From Mucilaginibacter xinganensis (lineage in GTDB: Bacteria; Bacteroidota; Bacteroidia; Sphingobacteriales; Sphingobacteriaceae), in NCBI GenBank assembly GCA_026225055.1, contig JAMFSA010000047.1:62001-126000 (forward strand): DNA of 64,000 nucleotides, written 5' to 3'. This document shows, one piece after another, positions 1 through 8,476 of the stretch. A program made the translations under genes and the position numbers. The first letter of the stretch is position 1. Each line of letters begins with the position of its first letter. The notes beneath the pieces were generated by a model. The model was not told where the DNA came from. It searched no databases and saw nothing but the letters and a program-made list of their open reading frames with translations.

Positions 1-2356
1 CCAAAGCTCCATTCGGGAGGCTTAGGATTTTTTCGCGGTCAAAGCCGATATTGAAGTCAGTGGACCAATTGATCCCTCGTTCACTTCGAAGGTTAACGCT
101 GCTCAATGTTAGTTCCAATCCTTTATTTTGGGATGTGCCCAAATTAGAAACCTGGGAAGAGGCACCATTGGTCACCGGCAATTGGTTAGGCAAAATAATC
201 CCGGTCGTCTTGGTTTGGTAGGCCTCGACAGAACCCGTAATACGATTTTTAAGGACGGCAAAATCCAATGCTAAATTATATTCTGCGCTTCGCTGCCAGG
301 TAAGATTTGAATTGACAAGCGTCGTCACTCTTACGCCCTGCTGATCCCCTGTGGAGGCCCCGCCAAACTGGTATTTACTCGAGCTTAGCTGGCCCAAAGT
401 GTTGTAAGGTGAAATTGTAGTGATCGTTGATGTTTGTCCATAGCCACCGCGCAGCTTTAAGTTATCAATGAAAGTAAACTGCTTCATGAAATCTTCATTG
501 CTGATGACCCAACCTAAACCGACAGATGGATAAGTTGTCCGCTGATGGCCGGCAGCCAGCGCTGAGTTGGCATCAGAGCGGATAGCGAGTGTAAGATCAT
601 ATTTCCTGTCGTAAGCATAATTCAGGCGTCCTACATAAGAGACGAGGCCCTGCTCGCTGTAGGCCCCGCTTTGCGGAATGACAGTTTGCGCCAGCGCCAG
701 GTTGGAATTCAGGTTCGCATTAGAAGGTATGCCTGTAGCGTTGAACCCGGAATTTTCAGTATGTGCAAGTTCATTTGAAAAAACCGCAACAAAGTTCACT
801 GCATGTTTTTCAGCAAAGACGTTATCATACGTTAATAAGTGCTCCTGTGTTAAACGGTATGAATAATTGTTGGTGGTACTTGCTGTAGTTTGCGGTATGG
901 TTAAGATACCGATGCCGTTAACACCATTGTAGGTTCCGGCCAGTGATTGATTATAGCTATAATTTACACTATACCGGTATTTTAAGTGCTCGATAGGGTT
1001 AAGCTCTCCATATAAAATACTATTACTTTCAAAACTGCGCGTGTAGTTATAATACAGGTCCGGACGGGAACCAGGATAAAGCGGGTTGCCGGTAGTGGCA
1101 TCGAATTGATCCGATTGCGGCAACAGGTTGATCGAACCATCTGCATTGTAAGGGTAGGTCAGCGGGCTCATATAGTCTGCTGACTGTAGCTGGTTACCGC
1201 CCCCGGCATTGATCATCCGTACAGTAGTTAAACTACTGAGCCCGAATTTAATATATTTGTTTATCCTGTGATCAAGCGTAGCATTCAATGAAACACGTTT
1301 AGTACTGTTATTAGGCTCCAAACCTGTATTGATGCGATAGCCGGCACCGACAGTAAACTGTGTTCTATCTGTACCGCCCGATACCCTGAGGCTTTGATCC
1401 GAGATATACCCATTCTTCAGTAAAAGATCAGGGTAGTTTGTACTGATACCCGCGTTCAGAGCCTTGTTTTCCGTGGCAGATAAGGCATAATTGTTTCCTA
1501 CAACGTTACTCTGGAGCAATGCACCCTGCGTCGCATCGGTTTCTAACTGGGCAAATTGCTTACCGTTAAGCAATTTCATACTGCCCTCAGGGGTACTGAC
1601 GCCGTAGTAATTGTCATAGCTGGTGACGGTCTGCCCGACGCGGCCCCTGTTGGTGGTGATGAGAATTACCCCACCGGACGCACGTGAACCATAAATAGCT
1701 GTTGCTGAAGCGCCTTTTAATACATCGACACTCTTGATGTCATTTGGATTTATATTTTCAATAGAGTTATAAAAGGGCTGGCCGTCCAGAATGATGAGCG
1801 GACCGTCCGTGCCCGGCGAGGCACCTATGGTACGATCTCCCCGTATGGTAATTACAGGCCCGTTGGTACTGGAAACGACATCCAGACCGGCCACCCTGCC
1901 TTGTAACTGTTGAAAAACATTTGAAGCTGGTATTTCTTTCAGGGTTTTAGCATCAATGGTGGCTACGGTTCCGGTAACGTTCTCCCTTTTTAAGGTGCCA
2001 TAACCTACAACCACCACTTCACTCAGATCTTTTGAAGAGGGACTTAAGGTAATGGTTCCGAGATTTTTGGACCCGGATGGAATTGTTTTCGTCAAATCAG
2101 TATAGCCGACAAAGGAGATCACAATTTCTTTGGTGCCATTTGGAACATCTAAAGTGAAACTTCCTTCTACATTAGCGGTGGCTGCAGTTGATGTTCCGGG
2201 AATGCGAACGGTGGCACCGATCAGCGGCTCGCCTTTCTGATTCACTATTTTGCCTCGCAGTGCTATCGTCTGCGCATAAAGGGTAAAGGAAAACAGATTC
2301 ACCGATAGGGTGAGCATCATAATTTTCCAGATTTTAAAAAGTTGAAGTTTTTTCAT
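1..2356 (-). CDS. SusC/RagA-type TonB-dependent outer-membrane transporter (3' end outside window)
   Basis: Imports oligosaccharides across the outer membrane, energised by TonB, normally with a SusD lipoprotein that would lie left of the window. The ORF track misses it because no stop codon lies inside the window. Reading minus from ATG at 2354-2356, about 785 codons stay open to base 1. Seen: a signal peptide (MKKLQLFKIWKIMMLTLS...LYAQ), a carboxypeptidase-regulatory-like domain (GEPLIGATVRIPGT), the junction DLSEVVVVGYGTLKRENVTG, the plug (QLQGRVAGLDV, GSRASGGVILITT), then beta-barrel sequence. Family length is near 1000 residues, so roughly the last 200 are missing. It is the last gene of the minus-strand group but has an 880-base gap before it, so it may have its own promoter. 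Confidence 0.95.
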   Translation of the reverse strand, partial: MKKLQLFKIWKIMMLTLSVNLFSFTLYAQTIALRGKIVNQKGEPLIGATVRIPGTSTAATANVEGSFTLDVPNGTKEIVISFVGYTDLTKTIPSGSKNLGTITLSPSSKDLSEVVVVGYGTLKRENVTGTVATIDAKTLKEIPASNVFQQLQGRVAGLDVVSSTNGPVITIRGDRTIGASPGTDGPLIILDGQPFYNSIENINPNDIKSVDVLKGASATAIYGSRASGGVILITTNRGRVGQTVTSYDNYYGVSTPEGSMKLLNGKQFAQLETDATQGALLQSNVVGNNYALSATENKALNAGISTNYPDLLLKNGYISDQSLRVSGGTDRTQFTVGAGYRINTGLEPNNSTKRVSLNATLDHRINKYIKFGLSSLTTVRMINAGGGNQLQSADYMSPLTYPYNADGSINLLPQSDQFDATTGNPLYPGSRPDLYYNYTRSFESNSILYGELNPIEHLKYRYSVNYSYNQSLAGTYNGVNGIGILTIPQTTASTTNNYSYRLTQEHLLTYDNVFAEKHAVNFVAVFSNELAHTENSGFNATGIPSNANLNSNLALAQTVIPQSGAYSEQGLVSYVGRLNYAYDRKYDLTLAIRSDANSALAAGHQRTTYPSVGLGWVISNEDFMKQFTFIDNLKLRGGYGQTSTITTISPYNTLGQLSSSKYQFGGASTGDQQGVRVTTLVNSNLTWQRSAEYNLALDFAVLKNRITGSVEAYQTKTTGIILPNQLPVTNGASSQVSNLGTSQNKGLELTLSSVNLRSERGINWSTDFNIGFDREKILSLPNGAL

Positions 2357-3188
2357 AAAAAAGTAATAATGGTTAAAAATTCTTTTGATATCCGGACAAG
2401 TCTTACCTGTCGGGATTAATGGGTGAGTTTACGTGTTGTTTTTTTTATCATATGGATTATTAATTGGTTTATAAATAGTTAGAGTTACATTCAGGTTAAG
2501 AGGCCGTGCTCTACTGAAAGCGCCTCAAAAATGCCTTTGGGACATCGTTGATGTTTTCAGTCGATCGCGAAATCATTCAATGACCTGTCGCCATCAATTT
2601 TTTTGTTAAGTCAGTTATTTGATATATTTATTTATAATGGTTCTCCGCCAGGGATCGGTCAGTTGTGTAAAACTCTTGTTGTCAAACTTCAGAAATCGCA
2701 GGGACGCGAACTGTTCCAATTGTCTAAAATGTTCTTTCTAATGTTTAATATTTGCGTTTTTTATTTACGGCATAGATAAAGCCCATAAATAAATCAGATA
2801 TGCTTCGTTCAGGAAAAAACGATGGGCCTGATGTGAATGAATAGCAACTTTGGTACTTCATTGAAGAATTAAAGAACCCTGCTCACTATGGGATAAATAA
2901 GTAGTGCCTGCAGGGAGAAATGCATTTAGTGGCGGCCAGGTACGAGCCTGTACTAACATGCCCCTTATTTACGCGGTTTAGGTATTTTATAAAGAAACGG
3001 TGCTCCGGACGATTGTATTGATAAAGCCCTCATTACCCTTTCATGGCTCAACACAATAAACAATTCATAAGAAATTAGTCTAACCACGCACATTCACGAA
3101 GCGGCATAAATTATCCGGCTGCTAAACAGTATTTAATAAGTAAAAAATGGACAAAGCAAAGGGCGGAGCAGGCTGATTGACAATACAT
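2357..3188. other. Long intergenic region upstream of susC
   Basis: About 830 bases with stop codons in all frames and no recognisable protein fragment. It should hold the susC promoter and leader, but I could not place a convincing TAnnTTTG -7 motif on the minus strand. AT-rich blocks occur near 2440-2480 and 2740-2800. Nothing else can be assigned. Confidence 0.4.
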
Positions 3189-3233
3189 ACAATAGCAGTG
3201 CAGAGGAAAGTTGTCGCTCTGCATTGCTATTGT
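3189..3233 (-). terminator. Long hairpin just after the GH30 gene
   Basis: Inverted repeat with 17-base arms at 3189-3205 and 3217-3233, one mismatch, 11-base loop (ACAATAGCAGTGCAGAG / CTCTGCATTGCTATTGT). It begins five bases past the GH30 stop codon. No clear U-run follows on the minus strand, so it may be a processing or mRNA 3'-end-protecting hairpin rather than a classic intrinsic terminator. Confidence 0.65.
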
Positions 3234-3238
3234 TTACT

Positions 3239-4471
3239 TTAAAGTGATACCAATGTGGTTACACTGGAGGGTAAAAGATTGATGGCAAAACTGCCACCTG
3301 ATACGGTGATGGAATTAGCGGCAAGATTGGCCGTACTGGTTGTTGCATACCGGTTGAAACCGGTAACTGTTATCCCGCTATAGGTAAAAGGTTGGTATGT
3401 TGTCGCGTTATTTTGATTGACGATGACGACGACCAGCTTGGTCCCGCTCTTGTAAGCCGTAACATACACCCCGGTGGAAGGATTGTAGGTACAAGATATT
3501 TTACTGTAGCCAGGCCGGATGTACCGGGCGTATTGCGCCATTACATAACCAAGTTTGGTAATATTGCTGCTTTCGTCAATCGGGCCGTAGCTTCGGCGGA
3601 TATACCACCATACATATGCAGCCCAGCCTGCGTTCATGCAGTCGTTGATTTCCTTGCCTGCCGTCATTGCATTGTTCCAGTCATCCCCGCTGACACTTGA
3701 ATTGGTATAATGTTCAGTCATCCAGACCGATTTGCTGATACTCCCCAAGTTATACGGAGTGACACCGTAAATATGCCCGCAGACAAAACTGGTGTTCGAT
3801 TTTGCGGTAGCATTACTAAGATAAGTATTAATGAAAGTCTGGTCCATATTGAAAGGCTCGGGCGCCATTATTGGAGCGCCGCAATTAGTTCCCTGCGCCG
3901 CAACAAAATTTGCCACCTCTGTTGCTGTAGCTTCCATCCACCCGGACCCACTATAGTTAGGTTCGTTAAAAGGGCTGATGGCGTAGACCCCGCCGACGGC
4001 ACTGTTATAGGAACTTAAATAAGATGCATATGCGGCGTATGAACCGGTGTTCAGGTGGACGCCTGTCATCATGCTGGACGGTGCGTTCCATGCTGTTGCA
4101 ACCACTTTGGCGCCATAGCTTTTCGCGGCATCTATGGTAGGTTTTTCAGCTGCGAAACTTCCGGAACCGGTGCTGGGGACCATTACACGAAGTATGCTCA
4201 AGCCTATGCCGTTGGTGGTAGAAAAGGCCTCCGTTCTTTGGGTACTGGTTAAATCAGCTTCCCAGGCTAAAATACTCGCACCGCCAAATCCCTGGACTGT
4301 CTGTTGGACGGTGCCGGCATTGATCGCAGCTGTACCTGAAACATTTGCGCTTAAGGATGTAGCCGTACCTGCATGTCGCAGTTTCGGAGAATTTGGAGTC
4401 TCCGAATCATTTTTGGCGCAACCTGCAAAAAGCACTGCTGCGACCCATAAAGGAATTAGTTTTCTTTTCAT
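3239..4471 (-). CDS. GH30 (subfamily 8-like) glucuronoxylan endo-xylanase, lipoprotein
   Basis: Secreted endo-beta-1,4-xylanase that cuts xylan at (4-O-methyl)glucuronate branches; family role inferred from similarity. 410 residues with a lipoprotein signal (LFAGC), so probably surface-anchored. The TIM barrel starts at GFGGASILAWEADLT. The acid/base Glu is in SPFNEPN (about residue 169) and the nucleophile Glu in WMTEHYT (about 252). The segment VWWYIRR followed by GYVMAQYARYIRPGY is typical of the glucuronate-dependent GH30_8 enzymes, whose Arg/Tyr in this loop bind the uronate. A C-terminal beta-domain ends at VTTLVSL. It points the same way as susC and GH127. Confidence 0.88.
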   Translation of the reverse strand: MKRKLIPLWVAAVLFAGCAKNDSETPNSPKLRHAGTATSLSANVSGTAAINAGTVQQTVQGFGGASILAWEADLTSTQRTEAFSTTNGIGLSILRVMVPSTGSGSFAAEKPTIDAAKSYGAKVVATAWNAPSSMMTGVHLNTGSYAAYASYLSSYNSAVGGVYAISPFNEPNYSGSGWMEATATEVANFVAAQGTNCGAPIMAPEPFNMDQTFINTYLSNATAKSNTSFVCGHIYGVTPYNLGSISKSVWMTEHYTNSSVSGDDWNNAMTAGKEINDCMNAGWAAYVWWYIRRSYGPIDESSNITKLGYVMAQYARYIRPGYSKISCTYNPSTGVYVTAYKSGTKLVVVIVNQNNATTYQPFTYSGITVTGFNRYATTSTANLAANSITVSGGSFAINLLPSSVTTLVSL

Positions 4472-4828
4472 AAAAGTGGTAAATAAAGGTTAATTGGATC
4501 GGCAGGAATTATTCCTGTCTCGATGTAAAATTATACCGTTGCGTTCGCCAGCGATATCACAAAATGCTTATTTACTAAGCTAAATGTTTAATGAAATTAA
4601 AGGGGACTGCCTCAAAAGTCCGGGAATAACCTCTATTCTTTACTTTATTCGGATAGTTGTGCGGAGAACGTTTTCATACAGACAATTCTCAGTGACGTCG
4701 ATTTTACTTTTGAGACAGCCTCATCTCATTTGCCTTTTTATCAAATTCATTCGGATTGTCAAAATCAATTCCGGTTTTCAAGCATTTGCTTCGCTCATTA
4801 AGTAAGTGATCTGGTGATCTAAAAGAGT
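4472..4828. other. Intergenic region with a small inverted-repeat element
   Basis: 357 bases between GH30 and the small minus-strand ORF. It contains the 121-base inverted-repeat element listed separately. The 73-aa plus-strand ORF over it has no recognisable features and is treated as spurious. Confidence 0.4.
4602..4722. repeat. Short element bounded by imperfect inverted repeats (IS/MITE-like remnant)
   Basis: GGGACTGCCTCAAAAGT at about 4603-4619 and ACTTTTGAGACAGCCTC at 4706-4722 are inverted copies with three mismatches in 17. The 86-base interior has no coding potential. Ends of the type CTGTCTCAAAAGT resemble insertion-sequence termini seen in Bacteroidetes (recalled, not searched). 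It could be a solo remnant, a MITE, or an RNA hairpin. Confidence 0.4.
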
Positions 4829-5218
4829 CTAACGACTTAGATTACAGATTATGACGTAAAGTAAACCACGAAGCTTTGCTTCATTAAATACGGGGAAACA
4901 AGTGCCACAATATTTTCTGTGGGATTTAAATAGTATGGCATCTTTATAATATAAAATGCAGATAATTGTAATGGTTAATCTCACCAAACTTGTTAAGATA
5001 TAAATGACGTTTTTATTCAATAAGGCTATTGCAGGAGACAACCATTCCGGTATTTCCTCATCGGGCAGATCAACTTTGCAATTGATAAGTCGGAGGTTAT
5101 CTATGCCATCCTCAGTATTTATAGTATAGGCAATCGGGATAGATACCTGTTTTCCAGTGGCTTGTAAGTGGATTGATATTGAAACTGCTTTTTCCATATG
5201 TCCATTTTTACCTGTCAC
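4829..5218 (-). CDS. Small unknown protein, ATGA-overlapping GH127
   Basis: 129 codons; not recognised. The first ATG overlaps the TGA stop of the GH127 gene (ATGA), which would allow translational coupling; a second possible start is the internal Met at MEKAVS. The first half looks soluble (VDLPDEEIPEWLSP) and there is one probable membrane segment (VIYILTSLVRLTITIICILYY), followed by a Cys-containing tail. No signal peptide. It may be a relic rather than a working gene. Confidence 0.35.
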   Translation of the reverse strand: MTGKNGHMEKAVSISIHLQATGKQVSIPIAYTINTEDGIDNLRLINCKVDLPDEEIPEWLSPAIALLNKNVIYILTSLVRLTITIICILYYKDAILFKSHRKYCGTCFPVFNEAKLRGLLYVIICNLSR

Positions 5219-7566
5219 ATTTTACTTGTTAATATCCGTACATCAGTGATATCCGCTGTCTGCATTCCGTTGGTCGCCAGGAATTCGACAAGCAAGGGAC
5301 CCTTTATGTCCGGCGGCAATGTATAATCGGCGCTGATGGTACTATTGGCTGTATCTGCTTCCATCTCAATATGTGCCACTTTTAATTTGTTGACGAGGAT
5401 ATCAAAGGAACACTTTACGGTGGAGGAGCGGTAAGCAATATGCAAAGTCCTGGCTAAGGGTGAGAAACGCATCTGATAGCTAAAAGTGCCCGATGCATAC
5501 CGCCAATGCGAGTTATTGTTAAAGCCGGATTGGCTGCTGTTGAGCTGCAAATGATGGTCAACCTCAGACTGCTGTTCTCCGGGTGAAACCTGGTCAATGG
5601 TCCGTGGGGCTAATTTGAGATAAGTTTCATCCAGCGCGACAAGCTCTGCTTCTTTTTCGCTGATACTGTCTTTAACGGTAATTGGCCAGTAGAGCATATA
5701 CCGCGTGTCATGGACGCGATAGAACGGGATAAGCTTCAGGTTTTTAAATTGCGGCTGCAGGATCATATCGCTTATTTCAAAAGTCATTTCCCTGGAGCCT
5801 TCTTTTTTAAGACCGGAAGCAGGGTTATTCCCCGTTTTAACCAGCAGCGGGGATTTTGTCAACGCATATAAAGGTCCCCCTGCAATATGTCCCCAACGGC
5901 TATCATTAGCAAACAGGCCGCTCATGTTTGTGGTATCCGTTGGTGCTGCCAGAACGATCGGACCATGTAAAAATGATATCCAGTCGGAGTGGTCCGGCAG
6001 GTATTCCGTATAATTTTTCATGGGTAGCATGACAGTCACCTTATCGCCTTTATGCCATGTACGGCGGATGCCCGCATAGTTCCCGTGGCCGTTTTCAGGC
6101 AGCACCTTCCCATTGACTTTCAGGACAAATCCCCCATCAATGACCCAATAAGGTTTCCTGACAAATAAGGTAAATAATTTTGGTGAGGTTACCTCTACGG
6201 ACAGGGTTGTTTGTTCCTGGTCAGGAAATCCATTCTGCTGTATGAGCCTAATGCCCTTATCCTTCCAGTTCAGCACCGAAGGTATGAACAGGTTTAGGTA
6301 AATGTCGTTATTTTTATGCGTATAGATCAGTTCGCCATACTTTCCATGGTTTTCCATGCCCGTGCCTACACAGCACCAGAAGCTCTCATCGGCAGTGGAA
6401 TACACCCGGTAATGCTGCGGGTGGATCGGCGTAAAATACACGAACCCGCCGGCGCCGGGGTGTTGGGAAGACAGGATATGGTTATAAAGCAGCCTTTCGT
6501 AAAAATCCATGTATTCAGGTTTGTCCTCATCTAAGAACAGCATCTTAGATAGTTTAAGCATGTTATTGCTGTTACAGGTTTCAGGGCCCTGTTCCGATTC
6601 GATCATCGGCGAGAAATTATCAGTTGGGTTGAAGTGTTCGCGAACGCTGTTACCGCCGATCGAAATGCTGCGGTTGCGTACGACTGTCTGCCAAAAAAAG
6701 CGCGCGGCAGCAGCATAACTGCTGTCGTTGCTCAGTTCGGCTATCCGCTCAAAGCCTATTACTTTAGGTATCTGTGTATTGGCGTGCAGGCCGGTTAGCC
6801 TGTCTTCATGGTTCTCCAGTGGATCCAGAATTTGGTGCTGGCAGAACCTTTCTGCCAGCACCAAATATTTATGGTGACCCGTAATGGCATAAGCGTCCGC
6901 CAGCACTTCGTCCATCCCGCCTTGCTCGGTGTTGAGCATTGTTTGCATTTGCTTTTCACTTAAGCCGCTTGTTTCGTTATATGCCCAGTCGGTAAGTTTT
7001 AGGAATTCCTGCCGGGCCTGTTCATTGCCCGCCAGTAAATAGCAATCGCGCAAGCCTGCAAACAGTTTATGCAGGTTGTACCAGGGTACCCACTTTTTAT
7101 TGAATTCGCTGAAATCACCCAATTTAAACTGTGCCCACATGTGCATGCCTCCGGGAACGCCGCCTATATACCCGTTTCCATTCTTTTCCTGGCAGCGGCC
7201 AAGCTCACTTACCATATAGTCGAGGCGCCGTTTACATTCATCAGATTTTGTTGCCGCATACATTTGTGCAAGCGCGGTAAGGTAATGTCCGCCGGTGTGG
7301 CCGTCAAGGCCGGTGCTTTCCCAGTTGCCATAGCTTTTCGCTTTCGGTTGCAGGCCCGCTTCACGCAGAAATGGGGCCAACAGCCTGTCGGGTTCCAATT
7401 TAAGCATATATGCGAGGTCAGTCTGCTCTGCCGAAAGAAAGGGGCTTTGCAGCAACCGGACGTCGGAAAGTTTAAAAAGCAGCATTTTGTTGGACTGGCC
7501 GAATGTCGGTGTAAAAAGGCCTGCGGAGAGAATGACTATCAGTGTCTTTAAATGAGATTTTTTCAT
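5215..7566 (-). CDS. GH127 (DUF1680) beta-L-arabinofuranosidase
   Basis: Cleaves beta-L-arabinofuranosyl residues; family knowledge. 783 residues with a signal peptide (MKKSHLKTLIVILSAGLFTPTFGQ), so probably periplasmic. The N-terminal (alpha/alpha)6 barrel has GNWESTGLDGHTGGHYL. The zinc/catalytic set of the family is present: the Glu and Cys of ESEQGPETCNSNN (about residue 330) and the Cys pair of FWCCVGTGMENHGKYGE (about 400), where one Cys is the nucleophile in characterised GH127. The C-terminal beta-domains run to ITDVRIL. It overlaps the next small ORF by four bases and follows the HTH-repeat regulator gene closely (9-bp gap), so the three may be co-transcribed. Confidence 0.92.
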   Translation of the reverse strand: MKKSHLKTLIVILSAGLFTPTFGQSNKMLLFKLSDVRLLQSPFLSAEQTDLAYMLKLEPDRLLAPFLREAGLQPKAKSYGNWESTGLDGHTGGHYLTALAQMYAATKSDECKRRLDYMVSELGRCQEKNGNGYIGGVPGGMHMWAQFKLGDFSEFNKKWVPWYNLHKLFAGLRDCYLLAGNEQARQEFLKLTDWAYNETSGLSEKQMQTMLNTEQGGMDEVLADAYAITGHHKYLVLAERFCQHQILDPLENHEDRLTGLHANTQIPKVIGFERIAELSNDSSYAAAARFFWQTVVRNRSISIGGNSVREHFNPTDNFSPMIESEQGPETCNSNNMLKLSKMLFLDEDKPEYMDFYERLLYNHILSSQHPGAGGFVYFTPIHPQHYRVYSTADESFWCCVGTGMENHGKYGELIYTHKNNDIYLNLFIPSVLNWKDKGIRLIQQNGFPDQEQTTLSVEVTSPKLFTLFVRKPYWVIDGGFVLKVNGKVLPENGHGNYAGIRRTWHKGDKVTVMLPMKNYTEYLPDHSDWISFLHGPIVLAAPTDTTNMSGLFANDSRWGHIAGGPLYALTKSPLLVKTGNNPASGLKKEGSREMTFEISDMILQPQFKNLKLIPFYRVHDTRYMLYWPITVKDSISEKEAELVALDETYLKLAPRTIDQVSPGEQQSEVDHHLQLNSSQSGFNNNSHWRYASGTFSYQMRFSPLARTLHIAYRSSTVKCSFDILVNKLKVAHIEMEADTANSTISADYTLPPDIKGPLLVEFLATNGMQTADITDVRILTSKM

Positions 7567-7574
7567 TTTATCAG

Positions 7575-8249
7575 TTATGTTATCGGTAAGCCAGGTAACT
7601 TGTCCGCTTTTACTGCAGGCTGCCCGGAAGCCCCGCGGTTTGCAGATGGTTTTGCCGGAAGGTTTTCCGGGTCATGACCTGCCTTAAGCGCGGCAGCATC
7701 CGGGTCAGGTGAGAACTTGACTTTGGCCGCCTGCCTGAAGATACGTTCCCGGGTTGCCGGCGCAACCGATGCTGTAGGTGAAAAGGCCCGGCTGACGGTG
7801 GACGGGGAAATCCGCAGGGTTTTAGCTATGGTATAAATGGTTGGCTTTGAGGAACCGTTTTTTTCACTGTTACGGGCGACAAGGTTCCTGGCATTGTTAT
7901 TCAGCTCATAACCCATCTCTGCTGCCGCTGCTAACACCTTTGCCGTCGTTTTTGGGGAAACTGTTTCTGAACGTTGTAATGCGCGGCATACCGTGCATGC
8001 TGAGATATTCAGCCGGTTCGCCAGATCCCGCATGGTCACCCTGCCGTTTGTAAGAGGATCAGCGGCAACAATATTTTTTTTGAAATAACCTTTGTATCCT
8101 GCCGCAGCAGCTACGTATGCCCGTGTTGCGGGTTTGACTTTCGGATGCCCGTTTAGCGCCTGGCTTACGGTCGACGGGGACAAGTGTAAAAAGGCCGCCA
8201 GTTCCGCCAATGTAATTTTCTTTTTAGGTTTGACCTTTTTCTTCTTCAT
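7575..8249 (-). CDS. DNA-binding protein of three tandem LacI-type HTH domains, no ligand domain
   Basis: About 224 residues from the ATG at 8247-8249 (MKKKKVK...); the track start at 8390 gives an unlikely 47-residue extension. Three LacI-type HTH units can be read: TLAELAAFLHLSPSTVSQALNG (about 13-60), TMRDLANRLNISACTVCRAL (72-118) and TIYTIAKTLRISPSTVSRAF (137-183). The first and third carry the canonical SPSTVS recognition-helix motif; the second has SACTVC. Each is followed by a V-x-P-x-T-x-x-x-(V/I) second half. The periplasmic-binding-protein-like sugar domain (about 270 residues) of LacI/GalR proteins is absent; a basic Pro/Ala-rich tail ends the protein. Likely a cytoplasmic regulator of this cluster; inducer unknown. 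Confidence 0.8.
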   Translation of the reverse strand: MKKKKVKPKKKITLAELAAFLHLSPSTVSQALNGHPKVKPATRAYVAAAAGYKGYFKKNIVAADPLTNGRVTMRDLANRLNISACTVCRALQRSETVSPKTTAKVLAAAAEMGYELNNNARNLVARNSEKNGSSKPTIYTIAKTLRISPSTVSRAFSPTASVAPATRERIFRQAAKVKFSPDPDAAALKAGHDPENLPAKPSANRGASGQPAVKADKLPGLPIT

Positions 8250-8291
8250 ACTAATCGGCTTACAGAGTACAGGCAAATGTCCCGGCTCACC

Positions 8292-8330
8292 TGCAGGATC
8301 CCGCAAAGACAAACTCTGCTGGATCCTGCA
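8292..8330. promoter_or_regulatory. Two tandem 14-bp palindromes TGCNGGATCCNGCA upstream of the HTH-repeat gene
   Basis: TGCAGGATCCCGCA (8292-8305) and TGCTGGATCCTGCA (8317-8330) share TGC-N-GGATCC-N-GCA, with centres 25 bp apart, 43-81 bp upstream of the proposed start of the triple-HTH gene. The arms TGCAGGATCC and GGATCCTGCA could also pair as an RNA hairpin. Position suggests autoregulation; this is inference. Confidence 0.45.
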
Positions 8331-8476
8331 AGTCCTGTCAGCGGGAGATCCTGTTATAGTCGCTGTTCCTGACGTGAATAAAATTATCATATGCAGACGG
8401 CATTGAATTGCTCTATTGTCAAAACTTATACATTAAATGTTCAGAGACGGGCCCGGCTTATCCGGGTTCCGGTTTA

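Noticed and set aside
8250-8390. N-terminal extension of the triple-HTH protein given by the ORF track
   Set aside because: It would translate through the two palindromes and has no recognisable features; ATG at 8249 directly before a basic stretch and the first HTH is more likely.
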